DNA of 64,000 nucleotides from Paenibacillus lycopersici. GTDB lineage: Bacteria; Bacillota; Bacilli; Paenibacillales; Paenibacillaceae. The stretch lies in assembly GCF_010119935.1 (NCBI RefSeq), contig NZ_CP048209.1, positions 2,165,501 to 2,229,500 of the forward strand. The letters run 5' to 3'. Made by a program: the position numbers and the translations under genes. This document shows positions 7,867 to 18,163 of this stretch, one piece after another. The notes beneath the pieces are model-generated. The model searched no databases and was not told the DNA's origin. It worked only from the letters and a program-made list of their open reading frames with translations. Each line of letters starts with the position of its first letter. Positions within the stretch are counted from its first letter, which is position 1.

Positions 7867-9927
7867 ATGAATAAAACGTTATCGCCTTATGTAAACCGCG
7901 ATCTAAGTTGGGTGGAGTTCAACCGTAGAGTATTGGAAGAAGCCCACGACCCGGGAAATCCGCTGCTTGAGCGCGCTAAATTTCTGGCCATCGTGTCCAG
8001 CAACTTGGATGAGTTCATGAGCGTCCGCGTGGCGGGCATTCAGGATCAGATAAAGGCGGGTTACACGAAGCGCGACTTCACGGGCTATTCGCCTGCCGGA
8101 CTATGGAAACGCTTGATGAAACGGACGGACCAGATGGTCGGCGACCAGTACCGGACGTACCGGGAGGTGCTGCGCGGGCTCGCGAAAGAAGGGCTCTGCT
8201 TCCGCGGCATCGCCGAACTGAACCCGCACCAGCTGAAAGTGGTGGACGAATATTTCTTCGATATCGTCTTCCCGGTTCTGACGCCGATGGCGGTCGACCA
8301 GAGCCGTCCGTTCCCGCTGCTGCACTCCAAGGAGCTGTATTTGGCCGTTCTGCTTGGCCGCGACGCGCAGACGGAGCTCGAGGAGGAGCCGTTCTTCGCC
8401 ATCGTTCAGGTACCGTCGATTCTGCAGCGCTTTATCCAGGTTCCGGGCCGCGTCAACAGCAAGAAGCATGAATTCGTGCTCCTGGAGGAGCTGATCGAGC
8501 GGCATATCAACACGTTGTTCAATGGTTATACGACGATTGCCGTCGATCCGTTTCGTTTAACTCGAAATGCCGACTTGACCCTCAACGAAGAGGGCGCGGA
8601 GGATTTGCTGGAAGAGATCGAGAAGGAGCTGCGCCGCCGTCGCTGGGGGCTGCCGGTTCGGCTGGAATACTGCAAGGACATGCATCCGTACTCGCTGCAA
8701 ATGCTGAAGGAAGAGCTGGAGCAGGGCGAGAATACGTTCGAGATCGACGGGCCGCTGGATCTGTCGTTCCTGATGCGTTTCGCCGGTTCGCTCGAAGGGT
8801 ACGAGCATTTGAAATATCCGCGCATCGAGTCGGTCTATCCCCATGAGTTCGAGGAAACCGACGACATGTTCGCCGTCATCCGCCAGGAAGACGTGCTGTT
8901 GTATCATCCGTACGAATCGTTCGATGCCGTCAGCGATTTCGTCATGGACGCGGCGCAGGATCCGAACGTGCTGGCGATCAAAATGACGCTGTACCGGGTC
9001 AGCGGACAATCCGCGCTCGTTCAGGCGCTGGCGCTGGCCGCGGAATCCGGCAAGCAGGTCACGGTCGTCGTGGAGCTGAAAGCGCGGTTCGACGAGGAGC
9101 GCAACATCGCCTGGGCGCGGCAGCTGGAGAAAGCGGGCTGCCACGTCGTGTACGGCCTCGTCGGGCTGAAAACCCACGCCAAGATCACGCTCGTCGTCCG
9201 CCGCGAGCAGGGCATGCTGCGCCGTTATGTCCATGTCGGCACGGGCAATTACAACGACAGCACGGCCAAGCTGTACACGGATATCGGCCTGTTCACCTGT
9301 CATCCCGTCATCGGCGCCGACGCCTCCGCGTTGTTCAATGAAATTACGGGTTATTCCTCGCCATATGAATGGAAGGCGTTCGGCGTTGCGCCGACGGACC
9401 TGAAGCCGAAGCTGTTCGGCCTGATCGACCGCGAGAAAACGCATGCCGCCTCGGGACAACCGGCGCGTATCATCGCCAAAATGAACAGCTTGTCGCATCA
9501 GGAGATGATCGATAAGCTGTACGAAGCTTCGAACGCCGGGGTTCAAATCGAATTGATCATCCGGGGGGTATGCTGCCTTCGTCCGGGCGTGCCCGGCCTG
9601 AGCGAGAATATTCGCGTGATCAGCATCGTCGACCGGTTCCTGGAGCATTCGCGGATTATGTACTTCCATAACGGCGGGGAGGAAGAAGTGTATCTGTCGA
9701 GCGCGGATTGGATGACCCGCAACCTGACGAGGCGCATCGAGCTGATGAGCCCGGTGTTCAACCCGAGGCTGCGGGATACGTTGAAGAACATTCTGCAGAT
9801 GAACCTGGACGACAACCAGAAAGCGCGGGAACTGCAGTCGAACGGCAATTACGAACGCGTCGTTACGGACCGGGAGCCGCTTCGGAGCCAGTTCCACGCT
9901 TCGAACATTCCGATCTGGAAGAACTGA
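7867..9927 (+). CDS. ppk: Polyphosphate kinase 1
   Basis: Reversibly polymerises the gamma-phosphate of ATP into polyphosphate. The 686 residues have the full PPK1 order: N domain beginning YVNRDLSWVEFNRRVLEEA, head domain, and two phospholipase D-like C domains. The autophosphorylated histidine is His437 in GLKTHAKI and the second active-site histidine His594 in FLEHSR; the HVGTGNYND segment lies between them. ATG 7867 follows AGGAGG (7849-7854) at 12 bases; the nearer ATG 7859 hits a stop after three codons. It is convergent with ppx with an 18-base gap, so the polymer-making and polymer-degrading enzymes are neighbours on separate transcripts. Confidence 0.95.
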   Translation: MNKTLSPYVNRDLSWVEFNRRVLEEAHDPGNPLLERAKFLAIVSSNLDEFMSVRVAGIQDQIKAGYTKRDFTGYSPAGLWKRLMKRTDQMVGDQYRTYREVLRGLAKEGLCFRGIAELNPHQLKVVDEYFFDIVFPVLTPMAVDQSRPFPLLHSKELYLAVLLGRDAQTELEEEPFFAIVQVPSILQRFIQVPGRVNSKKHEFVLLEELIERHINTLFNGYTTIAVDPFRLTRNADLTLNEEGAEDLLEEIEKELRRRRWGLPVRLEYCKDMHPYSLQMLKEELEQGENTFEIDGPLDLSFLMRFAGSLEGYEHLKYPRIESVYPHEFEETDDMFAVIRQEDVLLYHPYESFDAVSDFVMDAAQDPNVLAIKMTLYRVSGQSALVQALALAAESGKQVTVVVELKARFDEERNIAWARQLEKAGCHVVYGLVGLKTHAKITLVVRREQGMLRRYVHVGTGNYNDSTAKLYTDIGLFTCHPVIGADASALFNEITGYSSPYEWKAFGVAPTDLKPKLFGLIDREKTHAASGQPARIIAKMNSLSHQEMIDKLYEASNAGVQIELIIRGVCCLRPGVPGLSENIRVISIVDRFLEHSRIMYFHNGGEEEVYLSSADWMTRNLTRRIELMSPVFNPRLRDTLKNILQMNLDDNQKARELQSNGNYERVVTDREPLRSQFHASNIPIWKN

Positions 9928-9945
9928 CGCCGGAGCTGCCGGGGC

Positions 9946-11466
9946 TTAATGTTCATGCAGGACAGGCTTCAGCCCCCACAGCTTTTTGAATTCGCCGGCT
10001 TGGGACTCCACTTCCTTGCGTTCCACATCGAGCGAGCCGTTAGCCCTTACGGCGCGCAGATGCAGCTTCCCGTCCGATTCTTCGGCGGCAAGCTTGCCGA
10101 TGGCTTGCGTTTCGCTGCGGTCCAGCGCGATCGCCAGCTGCAGCAGCGTGCCCAGCTTGCAGATCAGCGTAAGATCGTCGTCGGAGAGCAGCGCCTTGTA
10201 GGGGGCGGCCATTTGCTTCATGCGGTTTTTGCTCTTGTACGAGGCGATTAACGAACAGACGAGCAGCTCCCGGTGGGTCAAGCCGTTCAGGCGGGAGTTG
10301 ATCATCAGATAGAACGTGTGCCGCTTATAGTCGTAATAATCGATGCTTGCCCCGATTCGATGAAGCGTTGAAGCGACGTCGGCGAACAGCAGGGATTGCT
10401 CCTTGGACGGCTGCCCGGCAAGCAGCAGCCCGGACAGCTGTAGCGCGATCCGGTTGACTTGCGACGTATGCTGCAGCGGCGCTTCGGGGTGCAGCGCGGC
10501 CAAGTTGTTCACGCTGTACATAATGACGTCTTCGAGTCTGGGCTGTTCGGGAAAACGCGTCGAGAAGAACAGACCGTCGCGCAGTCCGGCGCCGCATATG
10601 CTGTAGTTGCTCGCGCCCGTGACGCGGAAGATCGTCCGCAGGATCGCGATGCCGGGCACGATAATATCGACGCGGTCTTTGGACAGGCCGGGAATGTTTT
10701 TGCGTTTGCCGATCGGAAGCTTGCGCAGCAGCTCGAACAGCGCGTCCGCGGCTTGTCCTTCGATCGGATAGTTATGCGTGCTTTCGAACGGATATTTAAC
10801 GAGCGCCTGCTGGATTTTGCCGAGCGAGCGGGCGGTGCCGCCGACGCCGACGAGCGGCAATCCCGGATTTTGCTTCAGCCACGGCTGCCGGTCGACCGCT
10901 TGCTCGACGAACTGCTCCAATTCCTTGAGCTGCGCGTCGGGCAGCATGCCGCCCTTGGCGAACTGGCGGGTCATGCTGACGCAGCCGAACGGGAACGAGA
11001 CGGCCCGGACAAGCCGGCGCTCCTTGAACAGCGACACTTCCGTGCTGCCGCCGCCGATATCGATGAGGAAGCCGTCCGTCACGGACATCGTATTGATCAT
11101 GCCGAGAAAGCCGTAACCGGCCTCTTCTTCGCCGGAAATCAGCTCGATCTGCAGCCCCGTTTCCGAATGGATGCGGGACAAGACATGGTCCTTGTTGGCG
11201 GAATTGCGAATGGCGGCCGTCGCGACGGCGCGAATGAGTCCGGTGTTATGATGCGCGCAGATCAGCCGGAAATGGTTGATCATATCGACGAGTTCCTCGA
11301 TGATCTTGTCCGGCAGCGTTCCGTCTTCGGCCACCTGCTCGCTTAAGCGGGCAGCGCGCTTGCTGCCGTCAATAACGCGGTGAGCGCCGGCGGAGGTCCG
11401 TTCATACACGACCAAACGGATGGAATTGGAGCCGATGTCGATAATGCCGATGCGTTGTTCAGTCAT
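9946..11466 (-). CDS. ppx: Exopolyphosphatase (Ppx/GppA family)
   Basis: Releases terminal phosphate from polyphosphate (or hydrolyses pppGpp in GppA members). The 506 residues start MTEQRIGIIDIGSNSIRLVV, with the actin-like ATPase phosphate-binding loop, and carry the second signature LIDIGGGSTEVSLF near residue 140. The C-terminal ~190 residues resemble the helical HD-like domain of long Ppx enzymes. ATG at 11466 is chosen because GGAGGCGC lies just upstream (reverse of 11473-11480); an open frame continues about 40 codons further with no ribosome site. Pairing with ppk favours polyphosphate as substrate. Confidence 0.92.
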   Translation of the reverse strand: MTEQRIGIIDIGSNSIRLVVYERTSAGAHRVIDGSKRAARLSEQVAEDGTLPDKIIEELVDMINHFRLICAHHNTGLIRAVATAAIRNSANKDHVLSRIHSETGLQIELISGEEEAGYGFLGMINTMSVTDGFLIDIGGGSTEVSLFKERRLVRAVSFPFGCVSMTRQFAKGGMLPDAQLKELEQFVEQAVDRQPWLKQNPGLPLVGVGGTARSLGKIQQALVKYPFESTHNYPIEGQAADALFELLRKLPIGKRKNIPGLSKDRVDIIVPGIAILRTIFRVTGASNYSICGAGLRDGLFFSTRFPEQPRLEDVIMYSVNNLAALHPEAPLQHTSQVNRIALQLSGLLLAGQPSKEQSLLFADVASTLHRIGASIDYYDYKRHTFYLMINSRLNGLTHRELLVCSLIASYKSKNRMKQMAAPYKALLSDDDLTLICKLGTLLQLAIALDRSETQAIGKLAAEESDGKLHLRAVRANGSLDVERKEVESQAGEFKKLWGLKPVLHEH

Positions 11467-11510
11467 GGCGGAGCGCCTCCTTCGGGTATCATGATGCGAT
11501 GTTAAATCAC

Positions 11511-11539
11511 ATTTTACCATTAGTAGGATGGCGCAACAA
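11511..11539 (-). promoter_or_regulatory. Possible ppx promoter
   Basis: On the minus strand, TAAAAT (reverse of 11511-11516) is preceded at 17 bases by TTGTTG (reverse of 11534-11539). The -35 is weak. Confidence 0.3.
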
Positions 11540-11619
11540 AGGTTTGTTTCGCGCGGGTAAAAGAGCGTCGATTGGGGTAAAATCATGGAAGGATTCTACC
11601 CGGTGAAAACGGATTTCGT

Positions 11620-11729
11620 CCGCGAAAAAAATGAAAAAAAGCTTCGAAAAAAGCTTTTATGGTGGCGATAAAGCATTTTTATATCCTGTTTTGTTTCCTT
11701 CCTGTTCGAAATCCGATATGATTGAATAC
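11620..11729 (+). promoter_or_regulatory. Regulatory region of citZ with CcpC-like dyad
   Basis: The 347-base gap between the divergent ppx and citZ genes holds: an 8-bp hairpin AAAAGCTT/AAGCTTTT near 11637-11658; ATAA-N7-TTAT at 11668-11682, the dyad recognised by the citrate-responsive LysR regulator CcpC in Bacillus TCA genes; and a -10-like TATGAT at 11717-11722 with no good -35. If transcription starts near 11729, the dyad is centred at about -54. Control by a CcpC-like protein is an inference from motif and target. Confidence 0.4.
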
Positions 11730-11813
11730 GACGATACGGAACCCGAATCCAATTATTGTTAACCGTTGCCCCTATATTTGTTAAATAATATAGATGCTAA
11801 AGGAGAGAGAAAC

Positions 11814-12926
11814 ATGACAGCAACCAAAGGTCTCGAAGGTATTGTCGCCACGACCTCTTCGATCAGCTCCATCATCGACGGCGTTCTGACGTACCGCGGC
11901 TTCAATATCGACGATTTGGCGGAGAACGCGACGTTCGAAGAAGTGGCCTACCTGCTCTGGTACGGCAAGCTTCCGAACCAATCCGAGCTGAACGAACTGC
12001 TCGGGAAGCTCGGCGAATATGCGGCGATTCCGGCCGGCGTTCTGGATGCCTTGAAGCTTTACCCGAAGAACACGAACTCGATGGCAGCGCTTCGCACCGC
12101 CGTTTCCAGCCTTGCTTTGTACGACGAGCAAGCTAACGATATGTCCCATGAAGCGAATATTACGAAGGCAATCAAGATTCAAGCTCAAATCCCGACGCTG
12201 ATTGCCGCGTTCGCGCGTCTGCGCGAAGGCAAAGAGCCGGTCGCGCCGAAGAAAGGCGTATCCGTCGCATACAACTTCCTGTATATGCTGAACGGCCAAG
12301 AGCCGGATCAAGTCGCCGTCAAAGCGCTCGATCAAGCGCTTGTGCTTCACGCCGACCACGAGCTGAACGCTTCGACGTTCGCGGCCCGCGTTACGGTTGC
12401 GACGCTGTCGGACATCTACTCGGGCATTACGTCCGCGATCGGCGCCCTTAAGGGACCGCTGCACGGCGGCGCGAACGAAGCCGTTATGGTAATGCTCGAA
12501 GAGATCGGATCGATCGGCAATGTCGAGCCGTACATCAACGAGAAGCTCGCGAACAAAGTGAAGATCATGGGCTTCGGCCACCGCGTCTACAAGAACGGCG
12601 ATCCGCGCGCGAAGCATCTCCAGAAGATGTCCCGCGAGCTCGGCAAGATGACCGGCAACATGGAGCTGTACGAAATGTCGGTCAAGATCGAAGAGCTCGT
12701 TACGGGCCAAAAAGGGCTGAAGCCGAACGTCGACTTCTACTCCGCTTCGGTGTACACGACGCTGGGCATCCCGCGCGACCTGTTCACGCCGATCTTCGCG
12801 ATCAGCCGCGCATCGGGTTGGACCGCGCACATTCTTGAGCAGTACGAGAACAATCGCCTGATTCGTCCGCGCGCGGAATACACGGGTCCGGTCGATCAGA
12901 AGGTAACGCCGATCTCGGAACGTTAA
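11814..12926 (+). CDS. citZ: Citrate synthase
   Basis: Condenses oxaloacetate and acetyl-CoA to citrate. The 370-residue short Gram-positive type protein (MTATKGLEGIVATTSSISSI) has the catalytic blocks LHGGANEAV, GFGHRVYKNGDPRA and the C-terminal Asp/Arg region beginning NVDFYSASVYTTLGIP. ATG 11814 follows AAAGGAGAG (11799-11807); an open frame upstream lacks a site. It heads the citZ-icd-mdh block, in the same order as in B. subtilis. A 221-base gap with nothing recognisable separates it from icd. Confidence 0.95.
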   Translation: MTATKGLEGIVATTSSISSIIDGVLTYRGFNIDDLAENATFEEVAYLLWYGKLPNQSELNELLGKLGEYAAIPAGVLDALKLYPKNTNSMAALRTAVSSLALYDEQANDMSHEANITKAIKIQAQIPTLIAAFARLREGKEPVAPKKGVSVAYNFLYMLNGQEPDQVAVKALDQALVLHADHELNASTFAARVTVATLSDIYSGITSAIGALKGPLHGGANEAVMVMLEEIGSIGNVEPYINEKLANKVKIMGFGHRVYKNGDPRAKHLQKMSRELGKMTGNMELYEMSVKIEELVTGQKGLKPNVDFYSASVYTTLGIPRDLFTPIFAISRASGWTAHILEQYENNRLIRPRAEYTGPVDQKVTPISER

Positions 12927-13147
12927 TCATCAGCAACGTTCGGCTGCTTCAGCGTGATCCGACGAATTGCAAACAGACGGCCGCGGGTGCGTATGCCCTC
13001 GCCGTCCCGCCTCTGACGGGGTGTTGACGCGCCGCTTGGCTCAAGCTGCGTTGCCGGCTCCCGTCATGTTATGTGTACCGTTATCGTTGCAAGGCGGCTT
13101 CTTGAAGCCGAAGCAAGACAAACTACATTTTCAGGAGGAATCATTCC

Positions 13148-14440
13148 ATGAAACTCGACAAATTCGCACTCCCTACCGAAGGCGAGAAAATCACGATCGA
13201 CAACGGCGTTCTTCAAGTGCCTAACAACCCGATTATTCCTTTCATCGAAGGCGACGGCACGGGCCGCGACATCTGGAAGGCATCCAAGCGCGTGCTGGAC
13301 GCGGCTGTCGAGAAAGCATACGGCGGCGAGAAGAAAATCGCTTGGTACGAAGTGTTCGCCGGCGAGAAAGCGTTCAATACTTACGGCGAGTGGCTGCCAG
13401 CCGACACGCTGACGGCAATCCGCGAATACATCGTTGCGATCAAAGGACCGTTGACGACGCCGATCGGCGGCGGTATCCGTTCCCTGAACGTTGCGCTTCG
13501 TCAAGAACTGGACCTGTACGTGTGCCTGCGTCCTGTCCGCTACTTCGACGGCGTGCCTTCCCCGGTTAAACGTCCCGAGCTCGTAAACATGGTTATCTTC
13601 CGCGAAAACACGGAAGATATCTATGCAGGCATCGAGTATCAAGAGGGTTCCGACGCGGTCAAGAAAGTGATCTCCTTCCTGCAAAACGAAATGGGCGTTA
13701 ACAAAATCCGCTTCCCTGAAACTTCCGGTATCGGCATCAAGCCGGTATCCGCTGAAGGCTCGAAGCGTCTGGCTCGCGCCGCGATCGAATACGCGCTGAA
13801 GCATAACCGCAAATCGCTGACGCTCGTTCACAAAGGCAACATCATGAAGTTCACGGAAGGCGCGTTCAAGAACTGGGGCTACGAAGTCGCAGAGCAAGAG
13901 TTCGCCGACAAAACGTTCACATGGGGCCAATACGACCGCATTAAAGAAGCAGAAGGCACGGATGCGGCTAACAAAGCGCAAAAAGAAGCCGAAGCTGCAG
14001 GCAAGCTGATCGTTAAAGACGCTATCGCCGACATCGCGCTGCAGCAAGTTCTGACTCGTCCAACGGACTTCGACGTTATCGCGACGCTGAACCTGAACGG
14101 CGACTACCTGTCCGACGCGCTGGCTGCGCAAGTCGGCGGCATCGGCATCGCGCCGGGCGCCAACATCAACTACCTGACAGGACATGCGATCTTCGAAGCT
14201 ACGCACGGCACGGCTCCGAAATACGCGGACCTCGACGTTGTCAACCCGGGTTCCGTTATCCTGTCCGGCGTTATGCTGCTTGAGCACCTCGGCTGGCAAG
14301 AAGCGGCCGATTCCATCTACAAAGGCCTGGAAACGGCAATCAACAACAAAACCGTTACGTATGACTTTGCCCGTCTGATGGAAGGCGCAACGGAAGTGAA
14401 ATGCTCGGCATTCGCTGACGAAATCATCAAAAACCTGTAG
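13148..14440 (+). CDS. icd: Isocitrate dehydrogenase (NADP-dependent)
   Basis: Oxidative decarboxylation of isocitrate to 2-oxoglutarate with NADP. The 430 residues match the bacterial homodimeric enzyme: [13 protein letters not shown] near the N terminus, the substrate/phosphorylation loop [16 protein letters not shown] near residue 105-120, the catalytic lysine region [12 protein letters not shown], and the C-terminal nucleotide-binding segment [22 protein letters not shown] 13148 follows CAGGAGGAA. Its codon usage is more even and looks like that of a highly expressed gene. Confidence 0.95.
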   Translation: MKLDKFALPTEGEKITIDNGVLQVPNNPIIPFIEGDGTGRDIWKASKRVLDAAVEKAYGGEKKIAWYEVFAGEKAFNTYGEWLPADTLTAIREYIVAIKGPLTTPIGGGIRSLNVALRQELDLYVCLRPVRYFDGVPSPVKRPELVNMVIFRENTEDIYAGIEYQEGSDAVKKVISFLQNEMGVNKIRFPETSGIGIKPVSAEGSKRLARAAIEYALKHNRKSLTLVHKGNIMKFTEGAFKNWGYEVAEQEFADKTFTWGQYDRIKEAEGTDAANKAQKEAEAAGKLIVKDAIADIALQQVLTRPTDFDVIATLNLNGDYLSDALAAQVGGIGIAPGANINYLTGHAIFEATHGTAPKYADLDVVNPGSVILSGVMLLEHLGWQEAADSIYKGLETAINNKTVTYDFARLMEGATEVKCSAFADEIIKNL

Positions 14441-14500
14441 GTCATTAGCACCTATAAGCCATAACCGAAAAGCATTCGGATCCATATCCCTACTTGAACG

Positions 14501-14537
14501 AAATTCGCATGGCGTACGCCATGCGAATTTTGCTCGC
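14501..14537 (+). terminator. Strong hairpin between icd and mdh
   Basis: A near-perfect palindrome with arms 14501-14512 and 14517-14530 around GTAC, followed by TTGCTCGCTCTT. It probably attenuates or ends the icd transcript; mdh begins 114 bases later. Confidence 0.6.
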
Positions 14538-14650
14538 TCTTGCGCGTTCGGCGGTTTGCGCACGCGGCGCTTGGTTAAGACTATAGCAGGCAGCTCGATG
14601 CAGATGGTCAACAGAGCCGCAAGGCGGCACATTTAAGGGAGGCTTTACAG

Positions 14651-15592
14651 ATGGCGATTAAACGGAACAAGATTACGGTTGTCGGCGCGGGGTTTACCGG
14701 AGCGACGACGGCATTGATGCTGGCGCAGCGAGAGCTTGGCGACGTGGTGCTGGTCGATATTCCGCAGCTGGAGAATCCGACGAAGGGCAAAGCGCTCGAC
14801 ATGATGGAATCCACGCCGGTTCAGGGCATCGACGCCAAAATTTCGGGCACGTCCGATTACGCAGAGACGAAGGATTCCCAGGTCGTGATCATTACGGCCG
14901 GCATCGCCCGCAAGCCGGGCATGAGCCGCGACGATCTGGTCAACACCAACGCAGGCATCGTACGGTCGGTCTGCGAGAACGTGAAGGCGACGAGCCCTGA
15001 AGCGTACGTCATCATCCTGTCCAACCCGGTCGATGCGATGACCTATGTCGCATATCAGGCGCTTGGCTTCCCGCGCAACCGCGTCATCGGCCAATCCGGC
15101 GTCCTGGACACGGCGCGCTATTGTACGTTCATCGCCGAGGAATTGAACGTATCGGTCGAAGACGTTCGCGGCTTCGTGCTCGGCGGCCATGGCGACGATA
15201 TGGTGCCGCTCGTGCGGTATTCCAATGTCGGCGGCATTCCGATCGAGAAGCTGATTCCGGCCGACCGCATCGACGCGATCGTGCGGCGCACGCGCGTCGG
15301 CGGGGGCGAAATCGTCAACCTGCTGGGCAACGGCAGCGCATATTACGCCCCGGCGGCATCGCTCGTGCAAATGACGGAAGCGATTCTGAAAGACAAGAAG
15401 CGCATTACGCCTGTCATCGCGCTGCTGCAGGGCGAATACGGCTACACGGACTTGTTCATGGGCGTGCCGGCCATCCTCGGCGGCGACGGCATCGAGAAAG
15501 TATTCGAGCTGGATCTGACCGATGACGAGAAGGCGGCGTTGGACAAGTCCGCCGACTCCGTACGCAGCGTCATCGCCGTGGTGAACGGTTAA
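14651..15592 (+). CDS. mdh: Malate dehydrogenase
   Basis: NAD-dependent oxidation of malate to oxaloacetate, closing the TCA cycle supplied by the two upstream genes. The 313 residues are of the LDH-like class: Rossmann loop [11 protein letters not shown], acidic NAD-binding Asp in VVLVDIP, mobile active-site loop [13 protein letters not shown] with the substrate arginines, and catalytic His in [14 protein letters not shown] 14651 follows AAGGGAGG. A clear terminator follows. Confidence 0.95.
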   Translation: MAIKRNKITVVGAGFTGATTALMLAQRELGDVVLVDIPQLENPTKGKALDMMESTPVQGIDAKISGTSDYAETKDSQVVIITAGIARKPGMSRDDLVNTNAGIVRSVCENVKATSPEAYVIILSNPVDAMTYVAYQALGFPRNRVIGQSGVLDTARYCTFIAEELNVSVEDVRGFVLGGHGDDMVPLVRYSNVGGIPIEKLIPADRIDAIVRRTRVGGGEIVNLLGNGSAYYAPAASLVQMTEAILKDKKRITPVIALLQGEYGYTDLFMGVPAILGGDGIEKVFELDLTDDEKAALDKSADSVRSVIAVVNG

Positions 15593-15629
15593 CGCGCCCA
15601 TTTGCGCATCTCGCTCATGAAGCACATGA

Positions 15630-15661
15630 GACCCTGACGCATCAACCCGTCAGGGTCTTCC
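15630..15661 (+). terminator. Intrinsic terminator after mdh
   Basis: Perfect 10-bp arms GACCCTGACG (15630-15639) and CGTCAGGGTC (15648-15657), then TTCCTG. Confidence 0.65.
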
Positions 15662-15812
15662 TGTTGTACGGGAACTTGCCCGCAAGGCGGGAGGAGAGGC
15701 TGAACGCGCCTGTTCGAAACCGTAAGGCACATCCATCTTGGCAATCATTACACGCATCATTCCAGGATCATTCCAGGGAACCGTTATGCATGACAACTTA
15801 AGGAGGGATTAT

Positions 15813-18089
15813 ATGCAGCAAGAGGCATTGCAGACATTAAAGCGCGTCTACGGCTACGACAGTTTCCGCAAAGGGCAGAGCGATATCATCGAAGGCTTGC
15901 TGACCGGCAAAGACACGCTGGCGATTCTGCCTACGGGCGGCGGCAAATCGGTCTGCTATCAAATTCCGGCGATGCTGCTGCCCGGCACCTCGATCGTCGT
16001 ATCGCCGCTCATCTCGCTGATGAAGGATCAGGTCGACGCCTTAAACCGGCTCGGCGTGCCTGCCGCTTACCTGAACAGCTCGCTGGATGCGGCGACATAC
16101 CGCGAGGTCGTGCGACAGACGTCGCAGGGCGCCTACAAGCTGCTCTATGTCGCGCCGGAACGGCTCGACAGCGGCATGTTCGAGTCGCTGTCGGCGCAGA
16201 TGCATATTCCGCTGATCGCGATCGACGAGGCGCACTGCGTTTCGCAATGGGGCCATGATTTCCGGCCCAGCTACCGGCAGCTTGCCGGCTGGATCGGCCG
16301 GCTGGAGAACCGGCCGCCGGTGGCCGCGTTCACGGCGACGGCGACGCCGGAAGTGTCGCAGGACATCGCGGCCATGCTCGGCTTGCATGACCCGAATATA
16401 TTCGTCACGGGCTTCGCGCGCACGAACTTGACGCTCTCGGTCGTGACGGGGACGGACAAGCGGAAGTTCCTGCGGGACTTCGTGCAGCAGCGTCCCGACC
16501 AGTCGGGCATCGTGTATACGGCGACGCGCAAGGAAGCGGAAGAGGTGTGCGACGATCTGTCCCGCCTCGGCGTCCCGGTGGGCAAATACCACGGCGGCTT
16601 GAACGACGACGAGCGCGCGGACGCGCAGGAGAAGTTCCGGTTCGACGACATCCGGGTAATGGTGGCGACGAACGCGTTCGGCATGGGCATCGACAAGCCG
16701 AACGTGCGCTACGTTATCCACTGGCAGATGCCCGGCGACGTCGAATCGTACTACCAGGAAGCCGGCCGCGCGGGGCGCGACGGCGAGGAGAGCGAATGCG
16801 TGCTGCTGTTCGAGCCGCAGGACGTGCAGGTGCAGCGGTTCCTGATCGACCGGAGCACGGGCGATCCCGAGCGCAAGTCGATTCAGCTGAACAAGCTGTA
16901 CACGATGATGCATTACGCGCGCACGGAGAAATGCCTGCTGCAATACATCGTCCGGTACTTCGGCGAGGCGGACGTGCCGGAATGCGGCAAATGCAGCAAC
17001 TGCCTGGATGCGAGCGCCATGGTCGACGTGACGGAGGATGCCCGCAAGGCGTTGTCCTGCGTCGGCCGTCTGAAAGGGCGGTTCGGCATTTCGATGGCAG
17101 CCAAAGTATTGAAAGGGTCGCGGGAGAAACGCATTCTCGAATTCGGCTTCGACCGGCTGTCGACGTACGGCCTGATGCGGCAGTGGGCGGAGCGCGACAT
17201 ATCCGATCTGCTCTATTTTCTCGTAGCCGAAGGCTGCTTGCGGATCAGCGAGGGCGAATACCCGACCGTGTCGCTTACGGCCGACGCGCTGCCGGTGCTG
17301 GAAGGCACCGTGTCCGTTCATCGGCGGCAGAGCGCCGCGGCGAAGCGGAGAGAGACGGCGGCGGGCGGCGCCGCGCTGTCCGCGGCGAACGCGCCGCTGT
17401 TCGAGGCGCTGCGCGAATGGCGCCGGGAGACGGCGGCGCAGGAGAAGGTACCGCCGTTCATGCTCTTTTTCGATTCCGCGCTGCGCGAAATCGCGGACAG
17501 GCAGCCGGTTACGCCTGAGCAGCTGCTCGCGGTGAAGGGAATCGGCGCGGCCAAAGTTAACAAGTACGGCCTTGATGTCATCGGCATCGTAAGGCGGTTC
17601 AAGGAAGGCGCGAATGCGGGCGGCAATGGCGACGACGGCCGCGCCGAGGGCGCGGAATACGCTTCTTGGCCGGGGGCCGGCTCGGGCGCGGATGCAGGCG
17701 CGGCAATGGAGGTTTCGGAGAGACCAGGACCGGCGGGAATGGCGGCGGAGCCTGCGAATACGGAACCGGCCCAGCTGGAAGGGCTGCCAAGCCATATACA
17801 GACGCTGACGCTGTTCGCGGAAGGCAGGTCGCTGGCGGAGATCGCTTCGCTGCGCGGCATGAGCCGCGTCACGATCGAGAACCATCTGCTCCGCTGCGGC
17901 GAGGAGGGAGAGGAGCTGCCCTGGGAGCAATTCATTCCGGAGCGGCACGAAGCGCTCATCGTCGAGACGATCGCGCGGGTCGGCGCCGATAAGTTGAAGC
18001 CGATCAAGGAAGCGCTGCCGGAGGATGTCGATTATTTCGCGATCAAGGCCGTCATCGTCAAGCATCGCTTGTCGCCTGCCGGTGAATAA
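15813..18089 (+). CDS. recQ: ATP-dependent DNA helicase RecQ
   Basis: 3'-5' DNA helicase for recombination and fork repair. The 758 residues run: helicase core with Walker A (LPTGGGKSVCYQ), DEAH box (IDEAHCVSQWGHDFRP) and the VATNAFGMGIDKPNVRYVIH motif; RecQ zinc-binding domain (CGKCSNC region, ~395); winged helix; HRDC domain (~545-595); an Ala/Gly-rich linker (~605-660); and a C-terminal helix-turn-helix domain (HIQTLTLFAEGRSLAEIASL onward). ATG 15813 is chosen for AAGGAGG at 15800-15806; earlier in-frame starts have no site. The C-terminal HTH and low-complexity linker are additions to the basic RecQ plan but are seen in other Firmicutes. Confidence 0.93.
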   Translation: MQQEALQTLKRVYGYDSFRKGQSDIIEGLLTGKDTLAILPTGGGKSVCYQIPAMLLPGTSIVVSPLISLMKDQVDALNRLGVPAAYLNSSLDAATYREVVRQTSQGAYKLLYVAPERLDSGMFESLSAQMHIPLIAIDEAHCVSQWGHDFRPSYRQLAGWIGRLENRPPVAAFTATATPEVSQDIAAMLGLHDPNIFVTGFARTNLTLSVVTGTDKRKFLRDFVQQRPDQSGIVYTATRKEAEEVCDDLSRLGVPVGKYHGGLNDDERADAQEKFRFDDIRVMVATNAFGMGIDKPNVRYVIHWQMPGDVESYYQEAGRAGRDGEESECVLLFEPQDVQVQRFLIDRSTGDPERKSIQLNKLYTMMHYARTEKCLLQYIVRYFGEADVPECGKCSNCLDASAMVDVTEDARKALSCVGRLKGRFGISMAAKVLKGSREKRILEFGFDRLSTYGLMRQWAERDISDLLYFLVAEGCLRISEGEYPTVSLTADALPVLEGTVSVHRRQSAAAKRRETAAGGAALSAANAPLFEALREWRRETAAQEKVPPFMLFFDSALREIADRQPVTPEQLLAVKGIGAAKVNKYGLDVIGIVRRFKEGANAGGNGDDGRAEGAEYASWPGAGSGADAGAAMEVSERPGPAGMAAEPANTEPAQLEGLPSHIQTLTLFAEGRSLAEIASLRGMSRVTIENHLLRCGEEGEELPWEQFIPERHEALIVETIARVGADKLKPIKEALPEDVDYFAIKAVIVKHRLSPAGE

Positions 18090-18099
18090 TCGTTTCTTT

Positions 18100-18128
18100 T
18101 TGAATTGCCCCGCCAGTTCTAGTATACT
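18100..18128 (+). promoter_or_regulatory. Sigma-A promoter of the 18164 gene
   Basis: TTGAAT (18100-18105) and TATACT (18123-18128) are 17 bases apart, immediately after recQ. Confidence 0.65.
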
Positions 18129-18163
18129 TACAAGTGACTATATTTTCCCGAGGAGGACGCTTG

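Noticed and set aside
11602..11616. cre-like TGAAAACGGATTTC upstream of citZ
   Set aside because: Too many mismatches to the CcpA consensus to claim catabolite control.
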